A stretch of DNA of 64,000 nt from an uncultured Collinsella sp. (GCA_902464565.1 CABQJV010000008.1:12299-76298); one strand, 5' to 3'; counted from the first letter of the stretch, positions 54,380-63,852 are shown. Notes: generated by a model from the letters alone, not told the origin. Numbers and translations are program-made.

Positions 54380-55618
54380 ATGACAAAAGACGATAGGCAA
54401 GCGTTCGAGGTGCCCGATCGACTCTTTGAATACGTGAGGTTGGTCGTCGACAACCGCGCGCTTGCAACGGTGCTGCTCTTTTTGCTGAGCCTGCTGCTGA
54501 TTGGCATCGATAACATCGTCGGAATCTTGGCGGTGCTGCTTGTCGGCTTTTTGCTGATCGATCGATTTGAGATCGTGTGCCGCTGCGTGGTGATTGGCGG
54601 CGCCGCGTGGGCCATGACGTTGGCGATTGGCGCCATGGCGCTCGGCGGCATCGAAGGGCCGGTGTTGTTCGATGCCGGCTTTGTATTCAACATGCTTGGC
54701 TTTGTGCTGGCGCTTGCCGCGTGCGTGCTGTTCTTGTGCGGCCGCGCCCTGTACTACCAGGGCTACGAGCAGGGCGAGCAGCATGCCGATTGTGTGCTGG
54801 CTGCTCGTATTCAAGATCGCCTGATCGATCACCCCGACACCTGGGACAACATCGACGGCGACTTCTTGGAGGTCGAGGGCGCCCTTAACCGCGTGCGTGA
54901 CCGTGAGCGCAAGGTGCAACAGGCCTTGCGTGACGAATCTCATCGCAAGGACGATCTGGTCACGTACTTGGCACATGACCTACGCACCCCGCTTGCCAGT
55001 GTGGTGGGCTATCTTTCGCTGCTGCAAGAGGCTCCTGAGCTGCCGGTTGAGCAACGTGCGCACTTTACGGGCGTGGCTCTCGACAAAGCGCACCGGCTCG
55101 ATGCGCTCATCGAAGAGTTCTTCGATATCACGCGCTTTGACTTCCACGATATCGTGCTCACGCGCGGCTATGTTGATCTGGGGTTGCTGCTGGCTCAGGT
55201 GGCTGACGAGTTCTATCCCATCCTCAACGAGCAGCATAAGGAAGCCCAAGTTGATATTCGCGAGGACCTGACGGTGCTCGTGGATGGCGACAAGATGGCT
55301 CGCGTGTTCAACAACATCATGAAAAACGCCGTTGCCTATAGCTATGAGGGCTCGACCATCACGATCGAGGCCAGACGCCGGGACGGCGGTGGCGTGCGCG
55401 TGCGCTTTATCAATCAGGGCGATCCCATCCCTGAGGCAAAGCTCAAGGTGATCTTTGAGAAGTTCTATCGCCTGGATGCGGCGCGTGCGACCAATCGCGG
55501 CGGCGCTGGACTGGGGCTTGCCATCGCCAAGGAGATCGTATGCGCGCACGGCGGTACCGTTGCATGTGAATCGACGCCCGAACACACGATATTCACCATC
55601 GAGCTGCCCGCCGCATAG
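54380..55618 (+). CDS. Sensor histidine kinase (first two-component system)
   Basis: 412 residues. About four membrane helices in residues 20-130 with almost no outside loop, so it probably senses the membrane itself. Then DHp with the H-box YLAHDLRTPLASVVGYL near 205, N-box NNIMKNAVAYSYEG near 315, and G-boxes GGAGLGLAIAKEIV near 375. VanS-like in layout. ATG 54380 follows GAGGAT by 7 bases; the longer open frame upstream overlaps the regulator gene. Confidence 0.92.
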   Translation: MTKDDRQAFEVPDRLFEYVRLVVDNRALATVLLFLLSLLLIGIDNIVGILAVLLVGFLLIDRFEIVCRCVVIGGAAWAMTLAIGAMALGGIEGPVLFDAGFVFNMLGFVLALAACVLFLCGRALYYQGYEQGEQHADCVLAARIQDRLIDHPDTWDNIDGDFLEVEGALNRVRDRERKVQQALRDESHRKDDLVTYLAHDLRTPLASVVGYLSLLQEAPELPVEQRAHFTGVALDKAHRLDALIEEFFDITRFDFHDIVLTRGYVDLGLLLAQVADEFYPILNEQHKEAQVDIREDLTVLVDGDKMARVFNNIMKNAVAYSYEGSTITIEARRRDGGGVRVRFINQGDPIPEAKLKVIFEKFYRLDAARATNRGGAGLGLAIAKEIVCAHGGTVACESTPEHTIFTIELPAA

Positions 55619-55721
55619 CCAGTGTGCCCTTACAAACACTTGACAATGCGCTCACGTGCATATGAGCCGCGATTCCTACTATCGATACTGCTGAATTGAT
55701 ATCGATGTGGAGGTATGCGGT

Positions 55722-56597
55722 ATGACGGCTGCTGCGGCTGTGGAGCCCACGGAGCTTGAAGAACTCATGAAAGCGCAGGCCGAGGCCGCGCACGAGCGCG
55801 AGGTTGGGGATGCGACTCGCCCCACGGCAGAGGATCTTGCCGCCTCGCCGACGCGCATCGATGTCGAGGGCCTCGACCTGTTCTATGGCGACCATCATGC
55901 GCTCAAGGACGTGAATATCAAGATCCGCGACAAGCAGATCACCTCGTTCATCGGGCCTTCGGGCTGCGGAAAGTCCACGTTGCTGCGCTGCTTTAACCGC
56001 ATGAACGACGGCATCAAGGATTGCCGCATCGAGGGCAAGATTGCGCTCGATGGTCAAGATATCCTGGGCGATTACGACATCTGCCGTTTGCGCCAGCGCG
56101 TGGGCATGGTGTTCCAGCGCCCCAACCCGTTTCCCATGAGCATCTACGACAACGTCGCCTATGGGCCGCGCGGCATGGGCGTGCGCGATCGCGCTGTGCT
56201 GGATGGGCTGGTCGAGGATTCCCTTCGTCGCGCTGCGCTATGGGATGAGGTCAAGGACAAGCTCAAGGAGTCGGGCCTGGGTCTTTCGGGTGGACAGCAG
56301 CAGCGCCTGTGCATCGCCCGCGCACTTGCCGTGCAGCCCGACATTCTGCTGATGGACGAGCCGACCTCGGCACTCGACCCTGTGTCGACGCTGGTGGTGG
56401 AGCAGCTGGCCTGCGAGCTCAAAGAGACCTGCACGCTCGTGGTCGTTACGCACAATATGCAGCAGGCGGCGCGTATCTCCGATTCGGTCGCATTCTTTTT
56501 GCTGGGTGAGCTGGTGGAGCACGCGCCCACCGCGCAACTCTTCAAGAATCCGACCGATCCGCGCACGGCGGATTATTTGACGGGGCGTTTTGGCTGA
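55722..56597 (+). CDS. pstB: Phosphate ABC transporter ATP-binding protein
   Basis: ATPase of the PstSCAB phosphate importer. 291 residues with an N-terminal extension of about 45 (EPTELEELMKAQAEAAHERE). Walker A GPSGCGKSTLLRCFNRMND near 75, QRPNPFPMSIYDNVAYGPR near 135 (typical PstB), signature LSGGQQQR near 190, Walker B ILLMDEPTSALD near 212, switch His VVTHNMQQAA near 244. ATG 55722 lies 8 bases after GTGGAGG. No pstS, pstC, pstA or phoU lies in the window; the gene sits between two two-component systems, probably linked to the PhoB/PhoR-like pair downstream. Confidence 0.93.
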   Translation: MTAAAAVEPTELEELMKAQAEAAHEREVGDATRPTAEDLAASPTRIDVEGLDLFYGDHHALKDVNIKIRDKQITSFIGPSGCGKSTLLRCFNRMNDGIKDCRIEGKIALDGQDILGDYDICRLRQRVGMVFQRPNPFPMSIYDNVAYGPRGMGVRDRAVLDGLVEDSLRRAALWDEVKDKLKESGLGLSGGQQQRLCIARALAVQPDILLMDEPTSALDPVSTLVVEQLACELKETCTLVVVTHNMQQAARISDSVAFFLLGELVEHAPTAQLFKNPTDPRTADYLTGRFG

Positions 56598-56661
56598 TAC
56601 CATCTAGTAAAGGTACCTTTAGGGTTAAGATGCGGTCATGCCGGCCGCAAAGGGGTTCAAC

Positions 56662-57390
56662 ATGATCTATTACGTCGAGGACGATGACAACATCAGGGAT
56701 TTGACGGTCTATGCACTGCGCAAGCAGGGGATTGAGGCCGAAGGCTTTTCGTGCGACGGTGAGTTTAAGGCTGCCGTGGCGCGACGGGTACCCGATGCCG
56801 TCCTGCTCGACATCATGTTGCCCGATACCGATGGCTTGGCGATTATGCGTCGACTGCGTGCCGATCGCCTGACGGCGACGGTGCCCATCATGATGCTTAC
56901 CGCCAAGGATACCGAGCTCGACAAGGTGATGGCGCTCGATGGCGGTGCCGACGATTACCTGACTAAGCCGTTTTCGCTCATGGAGCTTGCGAGCCGCTGC
57001 CGCGCACTGCTGCGTCGCGGCGGCATGGTCAAGCAGGCGAGCGATGTGCTCAGCGTGGGCGACATTGTGCTCTCGCCCAGCCATCGCGAGGTGACCGTTG
57101 CCGGCGAGCCGCTTAAGCTCACCCTGCGCGAGTTCGACCTGCTCGAGTACCTCATGCACAAGCCCGGCGTGGTTTTTACCCGCGAGTCGTTGCTGCAGAG
57201 CGTGTGGGGCTGGGACTTCGACGGCGGTTCGCGCACCGTTGACGTGCACGTGCAGACGCTTCGCCAAAAACTGGGCGAGCATGCCAGCGCCATCGAGACC
57301 GTGCGCGGCGTGGGCTACCGCTTGGCCGAGCCTTCTGCCGGTGATGGTGCCGAAGGTGACGACACCGCGGCCACCGCATCGGAGGAGTAA
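56662..57390 (+). CDS. PhoB-type response regulator (second two-component system)
   Basis: 242 residues. Receiver with EDDDN, phospho-acceptor in AVLLDIMLPDTDG near 50, MLTAKD near 78, Lys in DDYLTKPFSL near 100; winged helix (LTLREFDLLEYLMHKPG, RTVDVHVQTLRQKLG). ATG 56662 follows AAAGGGG. Position after pstB suggests phosphate-starvation control, as inference. Confidence 0.92.
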   Translation: MIYYVEDDDNIRDLTVYALRKQGIEAEGFSCDGEFKAAVARRVPDAVLLDIMLPDTDGLAIMRRLRADRLTATVPIMMLTAKDTELDKVMALDGGADDYLTKPFSLMELASRCRALLRRGGMVKQASDVLSVGDIVLSPSHREVTVAGEPLKLTLREFDLLEYLMHKPGVVFTRESLLQSVWGWDFDGGSRTVDVHVQTLRQKLGEHASAIETVRGVGYRLAEPSAGDGAEGDDTAATASEE

Positions 57391-57393
57391 CCC

Positions 57394-58818
57394 GTGGTCT
57401 TCGCCCCCCAGGGAAAACATACGCTGTCGCACCGCGTTTTTGTGACGATCTTTGTCTGCGCCATGGCGGTTATCGTGGCGTTTACGGTGCTGGGTGCGTT
57501 CTTTGTGCAAAACACCTTGGCGGATGCCACGAGTGCCAACCTGGCGCAAGAAACCGAGCTCATTGCTGCCGCCCTCGACGAGCAGCAGGAGCCCATCCCG
57601 TTCTTGCGTAGCCTCGATCGAGAGGACTTGCGCATCACGCTGATTAACAAGGATGGATCGGTTGCCTACGACAACGAGGCGTCGCCTTCCACACTGCCCA
57701 ACCATGGCGATCGCCCCGAGGTCATCGAGGCCTTTGAGAGTGGTTCGGGTTCCGCGGAGCGCGCAAGCTCTACGCTCGACGAGATTATGCTGTATCGCGC
57801 CGTCGCCCTTGATAACGGCCAGGTTGTCCGCTTGGCGCAGGCCCAGCCTGGCGTTGCGGCGATTTTGCTGTCGATGGTGGCGCCGATGCTGCTTATCGCA
57901 GCAGCGGGTGCGGTACTCTCGTTTTTTATGGCGCGCCGCGAGTCCCGTGCCATCATCGCGCCGTTGCAAGAGGTGGATTTGGACCACCCACGCCGTAGCT
58001 ATGAGCACGCCTATGCCGAGATGGTCCCCATGCTTGAGCGTATTGAGTCGCAGCGCCAGGAGCTCAAGCGCCAAATGGCGGTGCTGGCGGACAACGACCG
58101 TATGCGCCGCGAGTTCACGGCGAATATCACCCATGAGCTCAAGACGCCGCTTACGGCGATTTCGGGCTATGCCGAGCTCATCGCAAACGGCATGGTCGAG
58201 GGCGAGGGCGACCTGCGCAACTTTGGCGGTCGCATCTATCGTGAGGCGGGCCGCTTGGCAGCGCTTGTCAACGATATCCTTACGCTGTCTAACTTGGACG
58301 AGGCCGAGCGTGCAACTGAGGGCGAGGCGGTGCCCATTGGTTCCACGGAGCCTATTGAGCTCTCGCGTGCCATCTACGCGGTTGAGCAGCGTCTTGAACA
58401 GGTCGCCCGTCAGGCGAATGTGACGATAAGTCATGAGACCAAGCCTGTGGTCATCGAAGGCGTGTCGCGCTTGATTGACGAGCTCATCTATAATCTGGCG
58501 AGCAACGCCATCCGCTACAATCGACCCGGCGGTGCGGTTACGCTGCAGTGCGGCACCAACGACGAAGGCCATCCGTTCCTTGCGGTCGCCGACACGGGAA
58601 TCGGTATCGCGCCTGAAGAACAGGGCAAGGTATTTGAGCGGTTCTATCGCGTGGACAAGAGTAGGTCCAAGGCGCGCGGCGGAACCGGTCTGGGGCTTGC
58701 AATTGTCAAGCATGCGGCCCTGTATCATCACGCCACGCTCGATCTGTCGAGCGAGTTGGGCGTGGGAACCACCATTACGGTGACGTTTCCCATACGGCAG
58801 GACGAGCCATTCGTATAG
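57394..58818 (+). CDS. PhoR-type sensor histidine kinase (second two-component system)
   Basis: 474 residues. First membrane helix near 15-40 (VFVTIFVCAMAVIVAFTVLG), an outside sensor of about 115 residues, second helix near 155-180 (APMLLIAAAGAVLSFFMA), then linker and kinase: H-box FTANITHELKTPLTAISGYAE near 240 (cut to core), N-box LIYNLASNAIRYN near 360, G-boxes DTGIGIAPEEQ and GGTGLGLAIVKHAA. GTG 57394 follows GGAGGAG and the regulator stop by three bases. Confidence 0.92.
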   Translation: MVFAPQGKHTLSHRVFVTIFVCAMAVIVAFTVLGAFFVQNTLADATSANLAQETELIAAALDEQQEPIPFLRSLDREDLRITLINKDGSVAYDNEASPSTLPNHGDRPEVIEAFESGSGSAERASSTLDEIMLYRAVALDNGQVVRLAQAQPGVAAILLSMVAPMLLIAAAGAVLSFFMARRESRAIIAPLQEVDLDHPRRSYEHAYAEMVPMLERIESQRQELKRQMAVLADNDRMRREFTANITHELKTPLTAISGYAELIANGMVEGEGDLRNFGGRIYREAGRLAALVNDILTLSNLDEAERATEGEAVPIGSTEPIELSRAIYAVEQRLEQVARQANVTISHETKPVVIEGVSRLIDELIYNLASNAIRYNRPGGAVTLQCGTNDEGHPFLAVADTGIGIAPEEQGKVFERFYRVDKSRSKARGGTGLGLAIVKHAALYHHATLDLSSELGVGTTITVTFPIRQDEPFV

Positions 58819-58843
58819 CGATACAACATAGATATTGATGCAG

Positions 58844-58875
58844 ACGCCGCATTTGACTTTCGGGTGCGGCGTTGT
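58844..58875 (+). terminator. Probable terminator after the second two-component system
   Basis: ACGCCGCA (58844-58851) pairs with TGCGGCGT (58865-58872), 13-base loop, then TTGTTG. The U tract is interrupted, so efficiency is uncertain. Confidence 0.6.
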
Positions 58876-58937
58876 TGTGCAATTTTACGATTGCTTCCGA
58901 CATTTTTACAGGAGAGCCTGTTTCTTATGTATAGAGT

Positions 58938-58966
58938 TTGGTCTCGGTAAAAAGATGCGATAACAT
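58938..58966 (+). promoter_or_regulatory. Promoter of the polysaccharide control operon
   Basis: TTGGTC (58938-58943), 17 bases, then TAACAT (58961-58966); start near 58973, about 40 bases before the first gene. A small ACAGG-AGAG-CCTGT hairpin lies just upstream (about 58908-58921). Confidence 0.55.
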
Positions 58967-59013
58967 ACGGACAGTTTTGTCAATCCGAACTGGGGAAATG
59001 AAAGGCAAGCTGC

Positions 59014-59670
59014 ATGACCCTTCTCGAACTGTTCCAGCTGCTGAAGAAGCACCTTAAGCTGGTCATCACCCTTCCGGTGGTCTGCGCGATCGCCATGGGC
59101 ATCGTGTCCTTCGTTGCGATGGACAACACCTACACCGCGACGACGAGCATGTACATTCTCGCCAAAACCGACGATAGCGGTCAGATGAGCTACAACGATC
59201 TCTCGGCGAGCCAGATGCTTTCCAACGATATCGCCACGCTGCTGGATAGCGATAGCGTTAAGAGCGGTGCTGCCAATGAGCTGGGCCTTGCTGACCTGGA
59301 TGACTACAAGGTGTCTGTTTCCTCCGAGACCACCACGCGTGTCATTACGCTTTCGGTTACCGGCACCGATGCCAAGGAGACGGCTAAGGTCGCAAAGGCC
59401 ATGGCCAGCTCGGTGAGTACGGTCGCTCAGAACGTCGGCGCTGCCCAGAGCATCAACGTTATCGACGAGGCTAAGACTCCCGAAGTCCCCAGCGGCCCCA
59501 AGCGTATGCTGTACGTTGCTGTCGCGTTCCTCGCGGGCATCTTTATCGCAGTTGCCTATGTCGTTTTGGCAGACATGCTCAACACCCGCATCCGCGGTGC
59601 CGAAGAGGCAGAAGAGCTCCTGGGCATTCCCGTTGTTGGCCGAATTCCGGCTATGAAAGGTGGTAAATAG
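59014..59670 (+). CDS. Wzz/CapA-type polysaccharide co-polymerase
   Basis: 218 residues. Two membrane helices (LVITLPVVCAIAMGIVSFV near 17-36 and MLYVAVAFLAGIFIAVAYVV near 167-187) enclose an outside domain of about 130 residues, with the Pro-rich motif TPEVPSGPKR just before the second helix. This is the Gram-positive Wzz layout (CpsC, YveK) that regulates exopolysaccharide chain length and activates the tyrosine kinase encoded next. It ends three bases before that gene. Confidence 0.9.
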   Translation: MTLLELFQLLKKHLKLVITLPVVCAIAMGIVSFVAMDNTYTATTSMYILAKTDDSGQMSYNDLSASQMLSNDIATLLDSDSVKSGAANELGLADLDDYKVSVSSETTTRVITLSVTGTDAKETAKVAKAMASSVSTVAQNVGAAQSINVIDEAKTPEVPSGPKRMLYVAVAFLAGIFIAVAYVVLADMLNTRIRGAEEAEELLGIPVVGRIPAMKGGK

Positions 59671-59672
59671 GC

Positions 59673-60410
59673 ATGGCTAAGGCAAAGAACACCGATAAGC
59701 TCGTTGTACAGAATGCCGCCAAGACCCTTCTGGCCAACATCCGCTTTGCGAGCGTGGACGACCCCATTCGCACCATCACCGTTACCTCCTCGATTCCCAA
59801 CGAGGGTAAGTCTACGGTTTCCATCAACCTTGCCCAGGCTATCGCCACCAGCGGCAAGAGCGTCCTGCTGGTCGAGGCTGATATGCGTCGCAGGTCCCTT
59901 GCCGATATGCTCGGCGTCCGCTCCCGCGGCGGACTCTATGCAGTCCTTTCCGAGCAGGTTTCTATTGACCAGGCGATTGTCGAGACGGGTCAGAAGAACT
60001 TTTACTTCCTCGATGCCGAGCCGCATATTCCCAATCCTGCCGACATCATCGTCTCTCACCGCTTTGCCAAGCTGGTAAAGGCACTGTCCGCCAAGTTCCA
60101 GTACGTCATCTTTGATGCTCCCCCGGTCGGCACCTTCATCGATGCTGCCGAGATCGCAAGTCTGACCGACGGTGCGCTTTTTGTTGTGCGTGAGGATTTC
60201 ACCAAGCGCGAGGAGGCGCTCAACGCCATCGGTCAGCTTAAGAAGTCCGAGAAGGTCAAGCTCATCGGTACCGTTATGAACTACTGCGAGACCGAGACCA
60301 GCGAGTACTACTACTCCTACTACACCAAGGACGGTAAGAAGGTGAAGAAGGGCTCCGACGATCAGGGGACTTCAAAAAAAGGCATCTTCACCAACCGAGC
60401 AAACGTTTAG
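59673..60410 (+). CDS. CpsD/CapB-type bacterial tyrosine kinase
   Basis: 245 residues. BY-kinase: Walker A SIPNEGKSTVSINL near 46, Walker A' LLVEADMRRRSL near 70, Walker B VIFDAPPVG near 150, and a Tyr cluster near the C-terminus (SEYYYSYYTKDGKK) that is the autophosphorylation site. Works with the Wzz-like protein upstream and the phosphatase downstream. Confidence 0.93.
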   Translation: MAKAKNTDKLVVQNAAKTLLANIRFASVDDPIRTITVTSSIPNEGKSTVSINLAQAIATSGKSVLLVEADMRRRSLADMLGVRSRGGLYAVLSEQVSIDQAIVETGQKNFYFLDAEPHIPNPADIIVSHRFAKLVKALSAKFQYVIFDAPPVGTFIDAAEIASLTDGALFVVREDFTKREEALNAIGQLKKSEKVKLIGTVMNYCETETSEYYYSYYTKDGKKVKKGSDDQGTSKKGIFTNRANV

Positions 60411-60427
60411 TTGATTAAGGCTGACCT

Positions 60428-61078
60428 ATGCGTGACATTCATTGCCATATCTTGCCGGGTGTAGACGACGGCGCCGCCGATCTCGATGAGAGCTTGGCGA
60501 TGCTCGAGGCTGCCAAGCGGGCCGGTGTAACCAGAATCGTTTGCACTCCTCACTGCCGTGATCCCTATTTTGATTACGACAAGATGTGGGATGCCTTTGA
60601 GCTGCTGCGTGATAACGCTGACGGTTTTCCGCTCCAGATGGGCTTCGAGGTCAACCATCGAAAGCTCGTTGAGCTTGGTATCGATGCCGCGGAGCACTTG
60701 CATTTCGATGGGACCAACGAGTTTCTGCTCGAACTTTCGACGCATGCCGATGCGTATGCGTTTAGAGAGTACGAGAACACGATTTACGATTTGCAGTGCC
60801 GTGGCTACCAGGTGATCATCGCTCATCCTGAGCGCTATCGTGCGGTTCAAAAGGATGTAAGCGTGGCGGAGCGCCTGGTCGATATGGGCTGCAAGCTGCA
60901 GGCTTCGGCGGACTTTATTGCCGGCGGTCGATTTGGTCGCGAGAAAAAGCCGGCACAGCGCCTGTTCGATCAGAACCTGTACAGCTTCATCGCGAGCGAT
61001 GCCCATAACGTGGGTCATTACGACTGCCTGGCGAAGGCTCGCGCGAAGTTTAGTGTGCGCGGAGCTCATTTTCGCTAA
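60428..61078 (+). CDS. CpsB/YwqE-type PHP tyrosine phosphatase
   Basis: 216 residues. PHP-fold metal phosphatase: MRDIHCHILPGVDDGA at the start (His pair and Asp), CTPHCRDPYF near 40, FEVNHRKL near 75, VIIAHPERYR near 130, and ASDAHNVGH near 197. It reverses the tyrosine phosphorylation made by the CpsD-like kinase. No glycosyltransferase genes follow, so this is a control module separated from the polymer genes. Confidence 0.93.
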   Translation: MRDIHCHILPGVDDGAADLDESLAMLEAAKRAGVTRIVCTPHCRDPYFDYDKMWDAFELLRDNADGFPLQMGFEVNHRKLVELGIDAAEHLHFDGTNEFLLELSTHADAYAFREYENTIYDLQCRGYQVIIAHPERYRAVQKDVSVAERLVDMGCKLQASADFIAGGRFGREKKPAQRLFDQNLYSFIASDAHNVGHYDCLAKARAKFSVRGAHFR

Positions 61079-61117
61079 TATCTGTCCCTAACGTTCGCAT
61101 TGAATGAAAGGGCAGCC

Positions 61118-61618
61118 ATGGATATCCAACTTAAGACGGGATGCTTTGATGACGCGGCGTTGGTGCGCCGCGTCGTTTTTATGGACGAGCAGGGCTACGA
61201 GAATGAGTTCGACGCTATCGACGAGGATCCAAACTGCATTCATGTGACGCTCTATGTAGACGGCGAGCTTGCCGGTTGCTCGCGCGTGTTTCCCGAAGAG
61301 CTTGAGCGCGTGGCTGACGCAGGGGCCCCGGTGTTGCCGGCATGCGACATGGACGAAGGCGTTGCGGCGGGGGAGACCTACATTATGGGGCGCGTCGCCG
61401 TGCTGCCGGCTATGCGTCGTCGCGGACTGGCGAGTGCGATCGTCGAGGCCAGTGCTTCGTGTGCACGCGATGCCGGCGCTAAGCTTATTAAGCTGCATGC
61501 GCAGGAATACGTGTTGCCGCTCTATGCAAAGGCGGGCTACACGCAAATTGCCCCGGTAGATCACGAAGACGAGGGCCAGCCCCATGTCTGGATGGCCAAG
61601 CGCGTAGATGGCAGATAG
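61118..61618 (+). CDS. GNAT-family N-acetyltransferase
   Basis: 166 residues. ElaA/YjcF-like layout: RRVVFMDEQGYENEFDAIDE near 18, then the acetyl-CoA loop GRVAVLPAMRRRGLASAIVE near 98 and KLHAQEYVLPLYAKAGY near 130. The substrate is unknown. ATG 61118 is 7 bases after AAAGGG, better than the TTG at 61100. Confidence 0.85.
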   Translation: MDIQLKTGCFDDAALVRRVVFMDEQGYENEFDAIDEDPNCIHVTLYVDGELAGCSRVFPEELERVADAGAPVLPACDMDEGVAAGETYIMGRVAVLPAMRRRGLASAIVEASASCARDAGAKLIKLHAQEYVLPLYAKAGYTQIAPVDHEDEGQPHVWMAKRVDGR

Positions 61619-61682
61619 GGACGTTCCTTTTCTGCCGGCAGTCGGGGACACTCCTTGGCAATTGGCGCATCGGAGCGCTTAG

Positions 61683-61790
61683 ACATACAGTTTTTCGATT
61701 CCGTATGTATATATGCGCGCTAATGGGTTATAAAATCTAAGTCTGAACATAGCAGGTCTGCGATGCGGCTCGGGCAACCGGGCCGTTTTT
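61683..61790 (+). promoter_or_regulatory. htpG leader: inverted repeat, -10 box and terminator-like hairpin
   Basis: ACATAC-N14-GTATGT (61683-61708) is a perfect inverted repeat. TATAAA (61729-61734) could be the -10. Then CGGCTCGG-GCAA-CCGGGCCG (61766-61785) followed by T5 has the form of an intrinsic terminator, yet it lies 31 bases before the htpG start with no promoter in between. It may end the GNAT transcript or act as an attenuator of htpG. Confidence 0.5.
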
Positions 61791-61820
61791 GCGGACGGGG
61801 GTAGCGCGAAAGGACTGCAT

Positions 61821-63845
61821 ATGCGTCAATTTAAGACCGAGAGCAAAAAACTGCTCGACCTCATGATCAACTCCATCTACACCAATAAGGAAATCTTCCT
61901 GCGCGAGCTTATCTCTAACGCGAGCGACGCCGTCGACAAGCTCAACTTTAAGAGCCTGCAGGACCCGAGCGTCAAGATCAACCAGGGCGACCTAGCTATT
62001 CGCGTCTCCTTTGATAAAGACGCCCGCACCATTACTATCTCGGATAACGGCATTGGCATGACCGCCGAGGAGCTCGAGCGCAATCTGGGCACCATCGCCC
62101 ATTCCGGCTCCGAGGAGTTTAAGACCGAGAACGCTGAGCAGCAGGGTTCGGATGTCGACATCATCGGCCAGTTTGGCGTGGGCTTCTACTCGGCTTTTAT
62201 GGTCGCTAGCCATGTGAAGGTCGTCAGCCGCGCCTACGGCGAGGATGTCGCCCATGTGTGGGAATCCGACGGTCTTGAGGGCTACACCATCGAGGACGGC
62301 GAGCGTGCCGAGCACGGTACCGATGTCATCCTGACGCTGCGCGAGAACGAGAAGCTCGATGCCGACGGCGAGGCCGAGACCTACGATCGCTTCCTGACCG
62401 AGTGGGGTCTCAAGAGCCTGATTCAGCAGTACAGCAACTATGTGCGCTACCCGATTCAGATGATGGTGTCCAAAAGCCGCCAGAAACCCAAGCCCGAGGA
62501 CGCCGGCGACGATTACAAGCCCGAGTACGAGGACTACCAGGAGCTTGAGACCGTCAATTCCATGACACCGATCTGGAAGAAGCGCAGCTCCGATGTCGAG
62601 CAGAAGGACTACGACGAGTTCTACAAGTCCACGTTCCACGACTTTGACGATCCTGCGCGCACCATCAGCTTCCATGCCGAGGGCACGCTCGAGTATGACG
62701 CCCTGCTGTTTGTGCCGGGCCGCGCGCCGTTCGATCTGTACAGCAAGGATTACGAGAAGGGTCTGGCGCTCTACAGCTCCAACGTTCTGATTATGGAGAA
62801 GTGCGACGACCTGCTGCCCGACTACTACAACTTTGTCCGCGGCGTCGTGGATTCCGCCGACGTGTCGCTCAACATCTCGCGCGAGACGCTGCAGCAGAAC
62901 CGTCAGCTCAAGGCCATCGCCAAGCGCGTGGAGAAGAAGATTACCGCCGACCTTGAGGATATGCGAGACAACGACCGCGAGGCCTACGAGAAGTTCTTCG
63001 AGAACTTTGGCCGCGGTCTTAAGTACGGCATCTACTCGAGCTATGGCATGAAGGCCGATGAGCTCGCCGACCTGCTGCTGTTCTGGTCTGCCAAGGAACA
63101 GAAGATGATTACCCTGGCTGAGTATGCCAAGGGCATGCCCGAGGATCAGAAGGCCATCTACTACGCCGCCGGCGACTCGCGTGAGCGCTTGGCAAAGATG
63201 CCCGTGGTAAAGGGCGTGCTCGACCGCGGCTATGACGTGCTGCTTCTGACGCAGGATGTGGACGAGTTCACGTTCCAGGCTATGCGTGAGTACGTTGCCG
63301 CCGATATGCCCAAGATCTACGAGGACGATGCTGCCCGCGAGGCTGCCGAGAAGGCTGTGGCCGACGGTGCCGAGCCCGAGGTCGAGGATCGTCATCTAGA
63401 GCTCAAGAACGTTGCGACTGGCGATCTTGATCTGGCGACCGAGGACGAGAAGAAGGAGGCCGAGGACGCCACCAAGGAAAACGAGGACCTCTTTAGCGCT
63501 ATGAAGGAGGCGCTCGGTGACAAGGTCGAGAAAGTTGCCGTCTCCGCGCGCCTGACCGATGCCCCCGCTTGCATCACCACCGAGGGCCCGCTTTCGCTTG
63601 AGATGGAGAAGGTGCTCCAGAAGGGACCCGAGGGCGCGCCCGACGGTATGCCCAAGAGCCAGCGCGTGCTCGAGCTCAACGCCAAACACCCGGTCTTTGC
63701 CAAGCTCGTCGCTGCTCAGAAGGCGGGCGACACCGACAAGATCAAGCAGTACTCCGGTCTGCTCTATGACCAGGCCCTGCTGGTCGAGGGCATTTTGCCC
63801 GAGGACCCCGTTGCCTTCGCGGCGGCTGTTTGCAACTTGATGTAG
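61821..63845 (+). CDS. htpG: Molecular chaperone HtpG (Hsp90)
   Basis: Cytoplasmic ATP-dependent chaperone. 674 residues. Begins MRQFKTESKKLLDLM; ATP-pocket motifs LRELISNASDAVDKL near 30, DNGIGM near 75, GTIAHSGS near 93, GQFGVGFYSAFMV near 115; middle-domain Arg in NISRETLQQNR near 350; C-terminal dimerisation domain after about 540 following an acidic Lys/Glu linker. ATG 61821 follows GAAAGGA. The dispersed hairpin element starts eight bases past the stop. Confidence 0.96.
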   Translation: MRQFKTESKKLLDLMINSIYTNKEIFLRELISNASDAVDKLNFKSLQDPSVKINQGDLAIRVSFDKDARTITISDNGIGMTAEELERNLGTIAHSGSEEFKTENAEQQGSDVDIIGQFGVGFYSAFMVASHVKVVSRAYGEDVAHVWESDGLEGYTIEDGERAEHGTDVILTLRENEKLDADGEAETYDRFLTEWGLKSLIQQYSNYVRYPIQMMVSKSRQKPKPEDAGDDYKPEYEDYQELETVNSMTPIWKKRSSDVEQKDYDEFYKSTFHDFDDPARTISFHAEGTLEYDALLFVPGRAPFDLYSKDYEKGLALYSSNVLIMEKCDDLLPDYYNFVRGVVDSADVSLNISRETLQQNRQLKAIAKRVEKKITADLEDMRDNDREAYEKFFENFGRGLKYGIYSSYGMKADELADLLLFWSAKEQKMITLAEYAKGMPEDQKAIYYAAGDSRERLAKMPVVKGVLDRGYDVLLLTQDVDEFTFQAMREYVAADMPKIYEDDAAREAAEKAVADGAEPEVEDRHLELKNVATGDLDLATEDEKKEAEDATKENEDLFSAMKEALGDKVEKVAVSARLTDAPACITTEGPLSLEMEKVLQKGPEGAPDGMPKSQRVLELNAKHPVFAKLVAAQKAGDTDKIKQYSGLLYDQALLVEGILPEDPVAFAAAVCNLM

Positions 63846-63852
63846 TTAGGTA

